From JBEHWX01 sp048498995 (GTDB lineage: Bacteria > Bacteroidota > Ignavibacteria > OLB7), in NCBI GenBank assembly GCA_048498995.1, contig JBEHWX010000003.1:53411-117410 (forward strand): a stretch of 64,000 bases of DNA, given 5' to 3'. The notes beneath the pieces are model-generated. The model was given only the letters and a program-made list of their open reading frames with translations. It was not told where the DNA came from and did no database searches. The translations under genes were made by a program, and so were the position numbers. Shown here one piece after another: positions 18,373 through 27,498 of the stretch (position 1 is its first letter; each line of letters begins with the position of its first letter).

Positions 18373-19305
18373 CTACCGGTGGTTGAAGTACATCTCGTCC
18401 ACCCAGTTGGCCCAGATATCCCGGGCAACCTCCGGCGGCGAGGCGCTTCTGGCGGACTCGAGGATCGGATCGAGGAAGCGGTTGCACTTGTCGATCTCCT
18501 CCTCGACGGCGGCCAGCTCCTGCTCCATGCCGGCGCGGCGACCGGCCACCCACTGCTCATCCTCCAGCTGCTCCTTCAGCGTGAACGGCTCGCCGGCCTT
18601 CAGCGCCGCCAGCCGCCGCTCCTCCTGCGCCACCGCGCCGGTGAGCCGCGTCTCCTCCGCCTCGGGCGTCGCCGACGCGCGCCCGACCGCCCCGGCTCCT
18701 CCGGCCGATTCGACCACGTTCTCCAGCGTCCTGAGCAGCTGCAGATCGCCGCGCAGATACCCCTTCTGCACCAGATCCCAGTAGACACCGGAGAGCTCGT
18801 CGGCCTCGGGGCGAACATCGGGATGCAGTTTCTTGGCAAGCGAGCGGTAGAGCCTGCGCGCCTCCTCCATCCGCTGGCGCGGGGTCCCCTCGCCGTCGGC
18901 CGGGGCGCTTCCGCCGGCCGCTCCGCGGGAGCGTGAGGGGCCGCTGCTTCGCGGGGCGGGATCCTCCTGGCCGACCGCTCGGCGCACCCGCTGACGAATC
19001 TCGGCGAACTCGTTGCCGACCGCCTTCATCACCAGCTCCACCATCTTCGCGTCCAGCTTCTGTCCGCGGTCGAGCTTCAGCGCGAAGAGCTCCACCATCC
19101 GTTTCCGCTGGCTCATCTCGAGCGTCCGCTCCTGCAGCTGCCGCTCCAGATCGCCGAAGAGCACGGCGTAGCGGTCGCGCAGCTTCGGCAGCAGCTCGGC
19201 GTTGAGCATCACGTGCTCGTCGAGCAACCGGGCCAGCCGCCGGCGCAGCTCGGCGATCCGCTCCTTGGCGCGGATCACGTCCGGATGAAGTATGATCGAG
19301 CTCAC
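18373..19305 (-). CDS. Coiled-coil protein with a J-domain-like HPD motif
   Basis: 310-aa protein, GTG start with GGAGGGG nine bases upstream. The first 110 residues are heptad-rich helices, followed by a Pro/Ser/Gly linker. Then RLYRSLAKKLHPDVRPE (about residues 162-178) resembles helix II and the HPD tripeptide of a DnaJ J-domain. A second coiled coil occupies about 220-285. It may be a co-chaperone-like protein that recruits an Hsp70, but a full four-helix J-domain is not certain. There is no signal peptide, so it is cytoplasmic. Confidence 0.65.
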   Translation of the reverse strand: MSSIILHPDVIRAKERIAELRRRLARLLDEHVMLNAELLPKLRDRYAVLFGDLERQLQERTLEMSQRKRMVELFALKLDRGQKLDAKMVELVMKAVGNEFAEIRQRVRRAVGQEDPAPRSSGPSRSRGAAGGSAPADGEGTPRQRMEEARRLYRSLAKKLHPDVRPEADELSGVYWDLVQKGYLRGDLQLLRTLENVVESAGGAGAVGRASATPEAEETRLTGAVAQEERRLAALKAGEPFTLKEQLEDEQWVAGRRAGMEQELAAVEEEIDKCNRFLDPILESARSASPPEVARDIWANWVDEMYFNHR

Positions 19306-19372
19306 CTGCGAATTCCCCTCCGTGAAAACATGCTCTTGGACGATCGCTCCCCCGGGCGATCACCCCGCGCGA

Positions 19373-20113
19373 TTACCCCGCGCGACGTGCCAGGAAGAAC
19401 GCGCGGCCGGCATGGCCGACCATGCCGAGATCGTTCGTGGCGTCGTGCACCGACAGAAGCTCCATCCCCGCCGTCTCCAGCGCGTCCCGCACCTCCTGCT
19501 CGGAATACCACCGCTGCTCCAGCTCGACGCGGGAGCGCCTCCAGCAGGTGACCTGATCGGGATCGGGGCGGAACATCGTCACCCGACAATAGCCGAGGCG
19601 CGCCTCCCGATCGTACCGGAAGCGGAGGAAGCAGGCCCCCTCCTCCTCGTCGATCGCCATCTTCCCGGACCAGCGGATCTCGAACGCCTCGGCCATGTTG
19701 AGGTCGAACAGAAACGAGGCGCCGGGGCGGAGCGCGCGGCGGACATTCGCGAAGGCGAGGCGAAGGTCCTCGATGGTCAGCAGATGGTTGAGGCTGTCGA
19801 AGGTGGAGTAGGCGGCGTCGAAGCGCTCATCGAGCCGGAGCTGGCGGACATCGGTCTCGATCAGCTCCACCTCCGGCGCGTTGACGCGCGCGTGGCGGAG
19901 CATCTCCGCGGATCCGTCGATGCCGGTGAGGCGATATCCCCGTCCGGCCAGCACGTGCGCGAGCTGTCCGGTGCCGCAGCAGACATCGAGGATCGAGGCC
20001 GCCTCGACGAGAGTCGGAAGCAGATAACGGTCGATCGCCGCGATGAACATCCCGGGCACGCTCGGAGCCCAGTACCGGTCGTAAAACCAGGCGAAGCCGG
20101 CGTAATCGGACAT
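19373..20113 (-). CDS. Class I SAM-dependent methyltransferase
   Basis: 246-aa enzyme. Motif I ILDVCCGTGQLAHVLA (about residues 41-56), motif II TGIDGSAEML, then AAYSTFDSLNHL and LRPGASFLFDLN give a complete Rossmann methyltransferase core. The C-terminal RWYSEQEVRDALETAGMELL is typical of small-molecule methyltransferases of this type. The target is unknown. The start codon abuts a tandem-repeat block, and the repeat unit includes the gene's own upstream region. Confidence 0.85.
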   Translation of the reverse strand: MSDYAGFAWFYDRYWAPSVPGMFIAAIDRYLLPTLVEAASILDVCCGTGQLAHVLAGRGYRLTGIDGSAEMLRHARVNAPEVELIETDVRQLRLDERFDAAYSTFDSLNHLLTIEDLRLAFANVRRALRPGASFLFDLNMAEAFEIRWSGKMAIDEEEGACFLRFRYDREARLGYCRVTMFRPDPDQVTCWRRSRVELEQRWYSEQEVRDALETAGMELLSVHDATNDLGMVGHAGRAFFLARRAG

Positions 20114-20668
20114 TGAAGAGAATTGAGAATTGAGAATGATGAATGCAGAACCAGGAATAGTTGCCGATCCACCGTCACGGGGAACCGGGCGATGATGCCG
20201 GCCCTCCGATACCCTCATGAACTATCCCCCAACCATCACGCCCGGCATGCGGGAACGCAAATTTCCAGTACCCGCGCGGCCCCCTTTCACACCCATCATT
20301 GAAGACAATTGAGAATTGAGAATGATGAATGCAGAACCAGGAATGGTTGCCGATCCACCGTCACGGGGAACCGGGCGATGATGCCGGCCCTCCGATACCC
20401 TCATGAACTATCCCCTAACCATCACGCCCGGCATGCGGGAACGCAAATTTCCAGTACCCGCGCGGCCCCCTTTCACACCCATCATTGTAGACAATTGAGA
20501 ATTGAGAATGATGAATGCAGAACCAGGAATGGTTGCCGGCCGGAAGTGTAGTGCATCACCGTCACGGCGTGGGGCGATGATACCAGCCTCCGCTACGCTA
20601 CCACCATGCACTATTATCTCCCAACCACGAAGAGAATTGAGAATGCTGAATGAAGAATGTTGCCGGCC
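20111..20668. repeat. 186-bp tandem repeat, two full copies and a partial third
   Basis: Unit starts are at 20111, 20297 and 20483, an exact 186-bp period with very few differences between the first two copies. The third matches for about 50 bp and then diverges. Each unit begins cattgaag-aattgagaattgagaatg, then a ccgtcacggg block, and ends cccctttcacaccc. The first copy includes the methyltransferase start codon. A further degenerate copy extends to about 20840 and ends in a run of attctca units. No real gene is seen between 20114 and 20845. Confidence 0.9.
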
Positions 20669-20815
20669 GCAGGTGTAGCGCATCACCATCATGCGGTGCC
20701 GGGAGATGATGCGAGCCTCCGCCAGCGCCCTGCACTATCCCCAACCACATCACGCGACATGCAAGAGCGCGGCTACCCCGCCCCCGCACGACGGTGCTTT
20801 CACGCCCCTTGTTCC

Positions 20816-20838
20816 GCATTCTCAATTCTCAATTCTCA
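20816..20838. repeat. attctca 7-bp microsatellite
   Basis: Heptamer attctca is repeated three times at the end of the repeat block. It is the complement of the gagaatt runs inside each 186-bp unit, so the whole block is bounded by inverted copies of the same short motif. Confidence 0.7.
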
Positions 20839-20845
20839 ATTCTCT

Positions 20846-21769
20846 TCAGCTTGCCGAGTAGATGATCAGGATCGAGGCCACGGTCCAGGCCACGCCGGTG
20901 GCGATCAGCCAGGGATCGCGCGCGATCACCGAGACCGGGTTCTCCGCGGTCTTCGACTTCTCGTCGACGTAGAGGTAGCGGAAGATCCCATACATCACGA
21001 TCGGAATCGTGTAGATGAACTTGGTCGTGTGGAAGTATTCCTTGGCGTGGTCGCTGACGGTGTAGAGGGAGTAGCTCATGATCGACCCAGCCACCGAGAC
21101 GTTCATGATCAGCCGCACCAGCTCAGGAGTGTAGTCGTCGAGCACCTTCCGGCTGTTGCCGCGCCCCATGTGGCTCATCTCGCTCCGACGCTTGGCCACC
21201 GCCAGGAAGAGCGCCAGGAAGAGCGTGCAGACGATCAGCCACTCCGAGGTGGTGACGTTGATCGCCTTGGCCCCGGTGAGCACGCGAAGCATGAAGCCGG
21301 CCGCGATGATGAAGATGTCCAGGATCACCACGTGCTTCAGCCCGAAGGAGTAGCCGAGGTTGATCAGCGCGTAAACGCCGATGCAGACGCCGGCCTGCCA
21401 CGGAAGCTGCAGCGCCAGCAGCGTGGTCACCGTCAGCAGCAGCACCAGCTGCACGATAGCGCCGTTGACCGAGACGCGTCCGGAGGCGATCGGGCGGTTC
21501 CGCTTCACCGGGTGCTCGGCATCGGCCTTACGGTCGGCGATGTCGTTGACGATGTAGATCGAGGAGCTGACGAAGCAGAAGGCGAAGAACGCCAGGAGCG
21601 CCTTCGTGTCCGCCTCGACGCTGGTCAGCGCCTTGCCGTAGACGAGTGGGGCGAAGATGAAGGCGTTCTTCAGCCAGTGAGAGGGGCGCATCAGACGGAT
21701 GCGATCCCGGATCGTGCCGGCTCCGGCCTCGATGGCCGGGAGCGTGGTCGTTGAGGCCTGTTTCTCCAT
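20846..21769 (-). CDS. Decaprenyl-phosphate phosphoribosyltransferase-like (UbiA family)
   Basis: 307-aa integral membrane enzyme with about nine hydrophobic helices. IRLMRPSHWLKNAFIFAPLVYG near the N-terminus and the Asp-rich motif NDIADRKADAEHP with NRPIASG mark the UbiA superfamily. The WLKN-FIFAPL form is the one seen in decaprenyl-phosphate 5-phosphoribosyltransferases, which transfer ribose phosphate onto a polyprenyl phosphate for cell-envelope glycans. The acceptor chain length cannot be read from the sequence. Starts at 21769 and 21781 are both possible, neither with a clear ribosome-binding site. The coding strand neighbours offer no pathway context. Confidence 0.83.
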   Translation of the reverse strand: MEKQASTTTLPAIEAGAGTIRDRIRLMRPSHWLKNAFIFAPLVYGKALTSVEADTKALLAFFAFCFVSSSIYIVNDIADRKADAEHPVKRNRPIASGRVSVNGAIVQLVLLLTVTTLLALQLPWQAGVCIGVYALINLGYSFGLKHVVILDIFIIAAGFMLRVLTGAKAINVTTSEWLIVCTLFLALFLAVAKRRSEMSHMGRGNSRKVLDDYTPELVRLIMNVSVAGSIMSYSLYTVSDHAKEYFHTTKFIYTIPIVMYGIFRYLYVDEKSKTAENPVSVIARDPWLIATGVAWTVASILIIYSAS

Positions 21770-22040
21770 GCGGGATTCCATGCGCGTCCATGCGGCGACC
21801 GGCGCGACGCCCGCATCCACGGGCGGAGGCCACCGGACTCCGTCGCTGCTCTCTACGTGTGGGTCTCTGGGTTGATGCTTGTTTCTGCTCGCGGCTCTCG
21901 AGGTCGGGACTTCTCGAAGCCCGTACCGGGAGCGCGCTCCACGCCATCCTCGAAGCCGCCGCGCACCGGCGAACGATCCCGGTCATCCGCGGCGGAGCCG
22001 TCACGGCCGGGTCATCCGGGCCGGGCCATCATGAGGCGGA

Positions 22041-22769
22041 TTACTGAATCTCGAAGGTCACCGACACGCGCGCGTCCACCACGATCTGTCCGGGCGCCAG
22101 CACATCGCCGCCCCCCTGCTGATCCTGCGCCTCGCGCCGCACGTTGGCGAACGTCGCGGCCGGATAGAGGACCGGGGGCGCCTCCTCCTCGACGAGCATC
22201 ACGCGCCCCAGCTTCACACCGAGCGCGCCGGCGAGGGCCTCGGCCTTCTCGCGCGCCGCGCGCGCGGCCATCACCCTCGCCTCGTCCTGATGCTTCCGGA
22301 GCTCGGAGGTGTTGAACTGCGCCTGGCCGACGTAGTTGACGCCGGTGCGGAGCGACTGCGACAGCAGCTCCTCGAACTTCGAGAGGTCGCGCAGCCGGAT
22401 CGTGACGTTGCGACGGGTGAAGTAGCCGAGGAACTGGCGCGTACGGCCGTCGCCGTTGTAATCGTAGCGTGGCTCGATGTTCAGATAATCGGTCTGCACG
22501 TCCTTCCGTGCAATACCCAAACGATCGGTGAGCGCCAGCAGCTCCTTGACGCGGGCGTCGTTATCGGAGCGGGCCTTGTTGATGTCGGCGTCCGAGGTCT
22601 CGATGCCGAAGGTGAAGACCGCTTCGTCAGGGACGACGCGGACCTCGCCGGTGCCGGTAACGCGGACGACGCGCTGGGCGCCGGCGGGGGGCACGGCCGA
22701 GACCTGTGCATGAAGGGAAGCGCTCGCCAGCAGGGCGCCGGCGATCAGGAGGGCGCGACGTGGGTTCAT
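22041..22769 (-). CDS. SIMPL (DUF541) domain periplasmic protein
   Basis: 242-aa secreted protein with a signal peptide cleaved near SLHAQ. VVRVTGTGEVRVVPDEAVFTFGIET opens the SIMPL domain and the segment ending VLAPGQIVVDARVSVTFEI closes it. The family is conserved in envelope compartments and oligomerises, but its biochemical role is not established. It sits between the prenyltransferase and methylmalonyl-CoA mutase genes on the same strand, with a terminator separating it from the mutase gene upstream. Confidence 0.85.
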   Translation of the reverse strand: MNPRRALLIAGALLASASLHAQVSAVPPAGAQRVVRVTGTGEVRVVPDEAVFTFGIETSDADINKARSDNDARVKELLALTDRLGIARKDVQTDYLNIEPRYDYNGDGRTRQFLGYFTRRNVTIRLRDLSKFEELLSQSLRTGVNYVGQAQFNTSELRKHQDEARVMAARAAREKAEALAGALGVKLGRVMLVEEEAPPVLYPAATFANVRREAQDQQGGGDVLAPGQIVVDARVSVTFEIQ

Positions 22770-22812
22770 TGCGCGGGTTCTCCGGACAGATGGGACAATG
22801 CGTGGAAACGAC

Positions 22813-22845
22813 GCGTCCCCGCGCATCGAGGATGCGCGGGGACGC
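22813..22845 (-). terminator. Strong hairpin terminator after methylmalonyl-CoA mutase
   Basis: Perfect 15-bp arms GCGTCCCCGCGCATC and GATGCGCGGGGACGC with a 3-nt loop, 12 bp past the mutase stop. On the minus strand a short CGTTTCC tail follows. Confidence 0.75.
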
Positions 22846-22857
22846 CGGACGTTGTTA

Positions 22858-24594
22858 TCAGAATACCGGCTGCTCCTCGTAGATGCCGAAGACCTCCTCC
22901 AGGAGGCGGCACATCTCGCCGACGGTAACGTAGGCGCGGGCGCAGTCGAGCACGCGCGGCATCATGTTCGTGCCATCCTCGGCCGACTGGCGGAGCGCGG
23001 CGAGCGTCTCCTCCACGCGCTGCTGATCGCGGCTGGCCTTCAGCTCCTGAAGACGCGCGACCTGCTTGAGCTCCACCTCCTTCGAGATGGTCAGCAGCGG
23101 AATGTCGATCTGCTCCGACTCCTGCGTGAACTCGTTGACGCCGACGATGATCTTCTCCTTGGCGTCGAGCTCACGCTGATAGCGGTAGGCCGCGTCGGCG
23201 ATCTCGCGCTGGAAGAAGCCGGCCTCGATCGCCGGGATCACGCCGCCGAGGGCATCGATCTTCTCGAAGTAGGCCTCGGCCTCCGCCTCGATCTTATCGG
23301 TGAGCGCCTCGATGAAGTAGCTGCCGCCGAGCGGATCGATCGTGTTGATCACGCCGGTCTCGTAGGCCAGAACCTGCTGGGTGCGGAGCGCGATCGTCAC
23401 CGCCTTCTCCGACGGGAGCGCCAGCGTCTCGTCCATCGAGTTGGTGTGAAGCGACTGGGTTCCCCCGAGCACGGCCGCCAGCGCCTCGACGGCGGTGCGG
23501 ACGATGTTGTTCTCCGGCTGCTGCGCCGTGAGGGAGCATCCGGCCGTCTGCGTGTGGAAGCGGAGGATCCAGGAGCGGGGGCTCTTGGCGCCATACTTCT
23601 CACGCATCCGGCGGGCGTAGATCCGACGGGCGGCGCGGAACTTCGCGATCTCCTCGAAGAAGTCGATGTGCGCGTTGAAGAAGTGGGAGATGCGGGGGGC
23701 GAAGCTGTCGACATCCATGCCGCGGGCCATGCAGTCCTCGACGTAGGCGAAGCCGTCGGCCAGCGTGAAGGCGAGCTCCTGCGCGGCGGTCGAGCCGGCC
23801 TCGCGGATATGGTAGCCGCTGACCGAGACCGGGTTCCACTGCGGCGCGTGCTCGGAGCACCACTCGATCATGTCGGTGATGATCCGGACCGACGGACGCG
23901 GCGGGAACAGATATTCCTTCTGCGCGATGTACTCCTTCAGAATGTCGTTCTGAAGCGTGCCGCGGAGCTTGTCGAACGAGATCCCCTGCTTCTCGGCCAC
24001 CACCAGGTAGTAGGCGAAGATCATGATCGCCGGGGAGTTGATCGTCATCGACGTGGAGACCTTGTCGAGCGGGATGCCGCTGAAGAGGATCTCCATGTCG
24101 GCCAGCGAGGAGACCGAGACGCCGCAGATGCCGACCTCTCCCTCGGAGAGCTCGTCGTCGGCGTCGCGCCCCATCAGGGTCGGCAGGTCGAACGCCGTGG
24201 ACAGACCGGTCTGGCCGTTGGCCAGCAGGTACTTGAAGCGCTCGTTGGTATCCTCCGGGGTGCCGAAGCCGGCGAACTGGCGCATCGTCCAGACCTTGCC
24301 GCGGTACATGTTGGCGTGGATGCCGCGGGTGTACGGGTACTGGCCCGGGAAGCCGAGCTTCTCCGAGTAGCTCCAGTTCTTCAGCTGATCCGGCGTGGTC
24401 ATCAGATCGACCTCGCTGCCGGAGAGCGTCGTGTGCTTCCAGCCGGTCGTCTTGGCCTTGGCGGCCTCAGACTCCCACCGCTCCTTTCCCTGATAAAACT
24501 CGAGGGAAAGCTGCTCGCCGCCGGTGATGCCCTCGGCGTGACCGTTGGCGTGGCCGTTCGCGTGCCCGTTGAGGGGAGATCCGTTCTGCTCCAT
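22858..24594 (-). CDS. Methylmalonyl-CoA mutase large subunit (catalytic, no B12 domain)
   Basis: 578-aa alpha subunit of a B12-dependent acyl-CoA mutase, interconverting methylmalonyl-CoA and succinyl-CoA. TIM-barrel motifs are clear: YPYTRGIHANMYRGKVWTMRQFAGFG, TGLSTAFDLPTLMGRD, SVRIITDMIEWCSEHAPQWNPVSVSGYH, RFHTQTAGCSL and INTIDPLGGSYFIE. The protein ends at about the barrel, with no DxHxxG cobalamin-binding domain, so a separate small subunit must be encoded elsewhere. The N-terminus carries a repeated NGHA motif before the conserved part, an unusual flexible tail. The start has only a weak Shine-Dalgarno. Confidence 0.93.
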   Translation of the reverse strand: MEQNGSPLNGHANGHANGHAEGITGGEQLSLEFYQGKERWESEAAKAKTTGWKHTTLSGSEVDLMTTPDQLKNWSYSEKLGFPGQYPYTRGIHANMYRGKVWTMRQFAGFGTPEDTNERFKYLLANGQTGLSTAFDLPTLMGRDADDELSEGEVGICGVSVSSLADMEILFSGIPLDKVSTSMTINSPAIMIFAYYLVVAEKQGISFDKLRGTLQNDILKEYIAQKEYLFPPRPSVRIITDMIEWCSEHAPQWNPVSVSGYHIREAGSTAAQELAFTLADGFAYVEDCMARGMDVDSFAPRISHFFNAHIDFFEEIAKFRAARRIYARRMREKYGAKSPRSWILRFHTQTAGCSLTAQQPENNIVRTAVEALAAVLGGTQSLHTNSMDETLALPSEKAVTIALRTQQVLAYETGVINTIDPLGGSYFIEALTDKIEAEAEAYFEKIDALGGVIPAIEAGFFQREIADAAYRYQRELDAKEKIIVGVNEFTQESEQIDIPLLTISKEVELKQVARLQELKASRDQQRVEETLAALRQSAEDGTNMMPRVLDCARAYVTVGEMCRLLEEVFGIYEEQPVF

Positions 24595-24692
24595 CGTTTC
24601 TCTATAGGTGTTCGGTTGATATCCTTCCTGCCACAACTCCCCAAGATAACGAAGGATCGTCGCAGCAGGAAATTGCGGAATGTATGCCCCCC

Positions 24693-24728
24693 GGCGATCC
24701 GGCCGGCGATCCGGCCGGCGATCCGGCC
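24693..24728. repeat. 12-bp tandem repeat in intergenic gap
   Basis: Unit ggcgatccggcc is repeated three times head to tail. It lies in the 459-bp gap 24595-25053 upstream of both the mutase and the NTF2-like gene. The remainder of the gap shows no gene or clear promoter. Confidence 0.9.
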
Positions 24729-25053
24729 GACGCCCCGCGCGGCACTCGGCCCCGCCCCCTGATCCGTGGTCACCACATCGCTTCCCTTTCCCCGGCCATC
24801 CTCCCGTTCGCGCGATCCGGGACCACGCGCGGGTTCCGCGTGGCCCCCATCCCGGACCCGCGCCAGCGACACCCGGGATCAGCATCCGAACACCATGCAA
24901 TCAGGGGACCACGCACGCGGACCGATCCGAACCCGGCGACGCGGCGCAATCCAATCCCCCCGCCGTCTCGTACTCCTCTCACCCGATCCTCCCCGCCCAG
25001 GCGAGAAACAGCTCGCATCACGATTCAGGAACGCAATCGACAGGAGCAGCATC

Positions 25054-25473
25054 ATGAGCAGCAACTCTCCCCTTCAGACCGTTCAGGAAATGTACGCGGC
25101 GTTCGGTACCGGCGACGTCCCCACGATCCTGGCGCGCGTGGCGCCGGATGTCGACTGGGTGGTGTACGGTCCGGCGGAGCTTCCGTTCACCGGCGATTTC
25201 TCCGGCCATGACGGCGTGCTCCGGTTCTTCCAGACCATCGGCCAGATCTCCGCGCACACCGCGTTCGAGCCACGCGAGTTCGTCGTCGACGGCGACAGCG
25301 TGGTCGCCTTCGGCCACGAGGCGGGAACGATCCGGGAGACCGGCCGCCCGTTCGGCAGCAACTGGGCGCACTCGTTCACTTTCGGCGACGGCAAGGTGGT
25401 CCGGTTCCGTCTGTTCACCGACACCGCGAACTACCTCGACGCGTTCCAGCCGGCCGGCCAGATCGAGGCGTGA
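25054..25473 (+). CDS. SnoaL/NTF2-like small protein
   Basis: 139-aa protein of the NTF2-like cone fold. TVQEMYAAFGTGDVPTILARVAPDVDWVVYG and the closing DGKVVRFRLFTDTANYLDAF are typical of SnoaL-like ketosteroid-isomerase-related proteins. Members bind or isomerise small hydrophobic molecules, and here no substrate can be named. An AGGAGC site precedes the ATG. It is monocistronic and ends against a strong bidirectional terminator. Confidence 0.85.
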   Translation: MSSNSPLQTVQEMYAAFGTGDVPTILARVAPDVDWVVYGPAELPFTGDFSGHDGVLRFFQTIGQISAHTAFEPREFVVDGDSVVAFGHEAGTIRETGRPFGSNWAHSFTFGDGKVVRFRLFTDTANYLDAFQPAGQIEA

Positions 25474-25677
25474 GAGGTCCCCACGTCACTGACCCGCTCT
25501 CGGGCGCGCATCCACCCGGCCTCCCTCCCCAGGCATGACCAGACATGTCGCGGGAGCAACGGGGTGAGGACGGATGAAGGATGAGCCCGGGGAACGGGCA
25601 CGCCAACGCGGCGACGGAGGGACGATCCTGACAAGTCCAGAAGGATCGGCTCCTCCGGGCGGATCGCCGCGAAACGG

Positions 25678-25713
25678 ACGAGGGGAACGAAGCGCGTGCT
25701 TCGTTCCCCTCGT
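25678..25713. terminator. Bidirectional terminator hairpin
   Basis: Perfect 16-bp arms ACGAGGGGAACGAAGC and GCTTCGTTCCCCTCGT with loop gcgt, between two convergent genes. This is the strongest hairpin in the area. Confidence 0.8.
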
Positions 25714-25761
25714 TGCGTTGAAGAGTATCGTCCGGAGAAAACGCCGGCGATCGCGCGGGCA

Positions 25762-26673
25762 TTACCACGGCCCGACCAGATCGACGCAGGCATCCTGGCC
25801 GGCGAAGATCTCCCGCCACTCGTCGGCGGTCCGGGAGCCGACGGCCCGCAGGATCCGCTCCTTCACCTCCTCGGCCCGCTCTCCCTGCGACAGCCCGTCG
25901 CCATCGTCCAGATCGGTCAGCCCGGCCAGGGCGCGGAAGCGGTTCCAGAACTTCGCCTCCACGGCCGCCACCGCCAGATATCCTCCATCCTTCGTCCGGT
26001 AGAGGTTGTAGCAGGGGAAGCGCCCGTTGTGGAGAAACGCGGCCGGCGTCCACTCCTGGATGCTCTCCGGATAGTAGGCCCGCTGCACGTTGTCCACCGC
26101 GTCCTGCAGGTAGCACCAGTTCTGGATCGGCGCGGACTCCCCCTTCTGCCGGAGGAGAGTGGCCAGCACGGTGATGGCGATGTGATGCGAGAAGAAGATG
26201 CCGGTGGCCGGCAGGAACGGCGGCGCGATGATTCCGTCGGTCCTGTCGAGGATGTGCATCTTCAGCAGGCCGCTCTGCGCCAGGGTGTTCAGGTCGTGCG
26301 CCGAGTGATCGTCGCCGGGACGGAAGCCGAGCCGGGTGAAGCAGACGCCGGAGAACTCCTCGGCGATCCGCTCCTCGGTCAGGCCGAGCTTCTCCTCGAT
26401 CCGCCGCGGGAAGCTCATCACCACCGCGTCGGCCGTGGCGATCTCGCGCCGGAGCGCGGCGGCGGCTTCGGAGTCGCCGAAGTCGATCAGGCGGACGTCC
26501 TTCGGTCCCTGGAACGCGCCGTAGATCTCGGCGAAGGAGGGATCCCAGTGCCAGTTCAGAAACGGGTCACGGTGGGTGACGTCCTCGTACTTGATCACCT
26601 CCATCCCCTGCTTGGCGAGGAGATAGGTGGCAAGCGGTCCGGGCAGACGCCATGTGAGGTCGATGATCTTCAT
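25762..26673 (-). CDS. CaiB/BaiF (class III) CoA-transferase homologue, short
   Basis: 303-aa protein. IDLTWRLPGPLATYLLAKQGMEVIKYED is the family's N-terminal signature and YNLYRTKDGGYLAVAAVEAKFWNRF the C-terminal one, with LGFRPGDDHSAHDLNTLAQSG between them. The family normally has around 400 residues, so about 100 are missing, mainly the tail of the second lobe. The usual acidic catalytic residue in a D-L-A-G-G context is not evident; the corresponding stretch reads LPATGIFFSHH. It may be a racemase-like, altered or inactive member. Confidence 0.75.
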   Translation of the reverse strand: MKIIDLTWRLPGPLATYLLAKQGMEVIKYEDVTHRDPFLNWHWDPSFAEIYGAFQGPKDVRLIDFGDSEAAAALRREIATADAVVMSFPRRIEEKLGLTEERIAEEFSGVCFTRLGFRPGDDHSAHDLNTLAQSGLLKMHILDRTDGIIAPPFLPATGIFFSHHIAITVLATLLRQKGESAPIQNWCYLQDAVDNVQRAYYPESIQEWTPAAFLHNGRFPCYNLYRTKDGGYLAVAAVEAKFWNRFRALAGLTDLDDGDGLSQGERAEEVKERILRAVGSRTADEWREIFAGQDACVDLVGPW

Positions 26674-26793
26674 GCGATGGAGCCGTGCGAATGCGGCGCG
26701 CCGGGGGCCGCCCGTCGACAGCGGGGGCGCGTCCCGGCGCGCGGAATGAACGATGAATGTCGGGCGGTCCGACGATCGACGATGGAGAGCCGA

Positions 26794-27498
26794 TCAGTCG
26801 CCGCTCGATGAGCTGGGATACAGGTCGCCGAAGAAGAGGGAGGCGCCCACCTGGAGATACTTGGCGTGCGGGGCGGTGCTCTCCTTCGAGAAGAGGTTTT
26901 CGAGGTTGTAGCGGAGGCCGAGGTCGAGCGCCATCACGCTGAAGACGTTCAGCTCGACGCCGGCGCCGACCATCAATCCCCAGTCGGAGCCGGTGGAGTG
27001 ATTGCTCAGGTCCGGCGAGACCGCGTCGACATCCCCCTTCACCGCGGCATAGCTCCGGCTGACGAAGGTATAGGTGACCTCGGCGCCGATATACGGATGG
27101 ATAACCGGCGTCGGAAGAGCGTACTCCAGGCCGACGCCGATCGGGATGTAGGAGCCGCCGATATCGAAGGTGGCCTTGGCCTCCTGGCCGCCGACGTTCA
27201 CCTCGGTGAGCTCCACTTCCTTGGCCGGAAAGTAGATGTAGGCCGCGTCGGCGATGAGGCGGACGGGGCCGAGCGAGTGCTTCAGGCGCGCGGTGACGTA
27301 GGCGCCGAAGCCGCCGGAGACGTCCGAGTAGGTGATGCTGTCCTTGCTCAGGAGATCGGAGAGATTGCCGGCCGCCTGGTTCAGGTTGGCGCCGCTGGAG
27401 GCGATGCCGACGCCGAAGCCGTACTGCGCCAGCGCGCTTCCGCTCGCGGCGAGGCCGACGAGCGCGGCCGTGAGGAGAGTCTTCGCGATCGAAGTCAT
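26794..27498 (-). CDS. Porin-like outer-membrane beta-barrel protein
   Basis: 234-aa secreted protein with a clean signal peptide (LLTAALVGLAASGSALAQ). The mature part has alternating strands with Gly-rich turns (VSGGFGAYVTARLKHSLGPVRLIADAAYIYF; PYIGAEVTYTFVSRSYA; GLMVGAGVELNVF), typical of 8- to 10-stranded barrels of the OmpW/OprD-like size class. The C-terminus is Ser-rich (SSSSGD) rather than ending in Phe. It is unrelated at the motif level to the three barrels transcribed in the opposite direction beyond the 578-bp gap. Confidence 0.75.
   Translation of the reverse strand: MTSIAKTLLTAALVGLAASGSALAQYGFGVGIASSGANLNQAAGNLSDLLSKDSITYSDVSGGFGAYVTARLKHSLGPVRLIADAAYIYFPAKEVELTEVNVGGQEAKATFDIGGSYIPIGVGLEYALPTPVIHPYIGAEVTYTFVSRSYAAVKGDVDAVSPDLSNHSTGSDWGLMVGAGVELNVFSVMALDLGLRYNLENLFSKESTAPHAKYLQVGASLFFGDLYPSSSSGD

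Noticed and set aside
20111..20668. CRISPR array
   Set aside because: The 186-bp units are tandem without unique spacers, too long and too few, with no cas genes.
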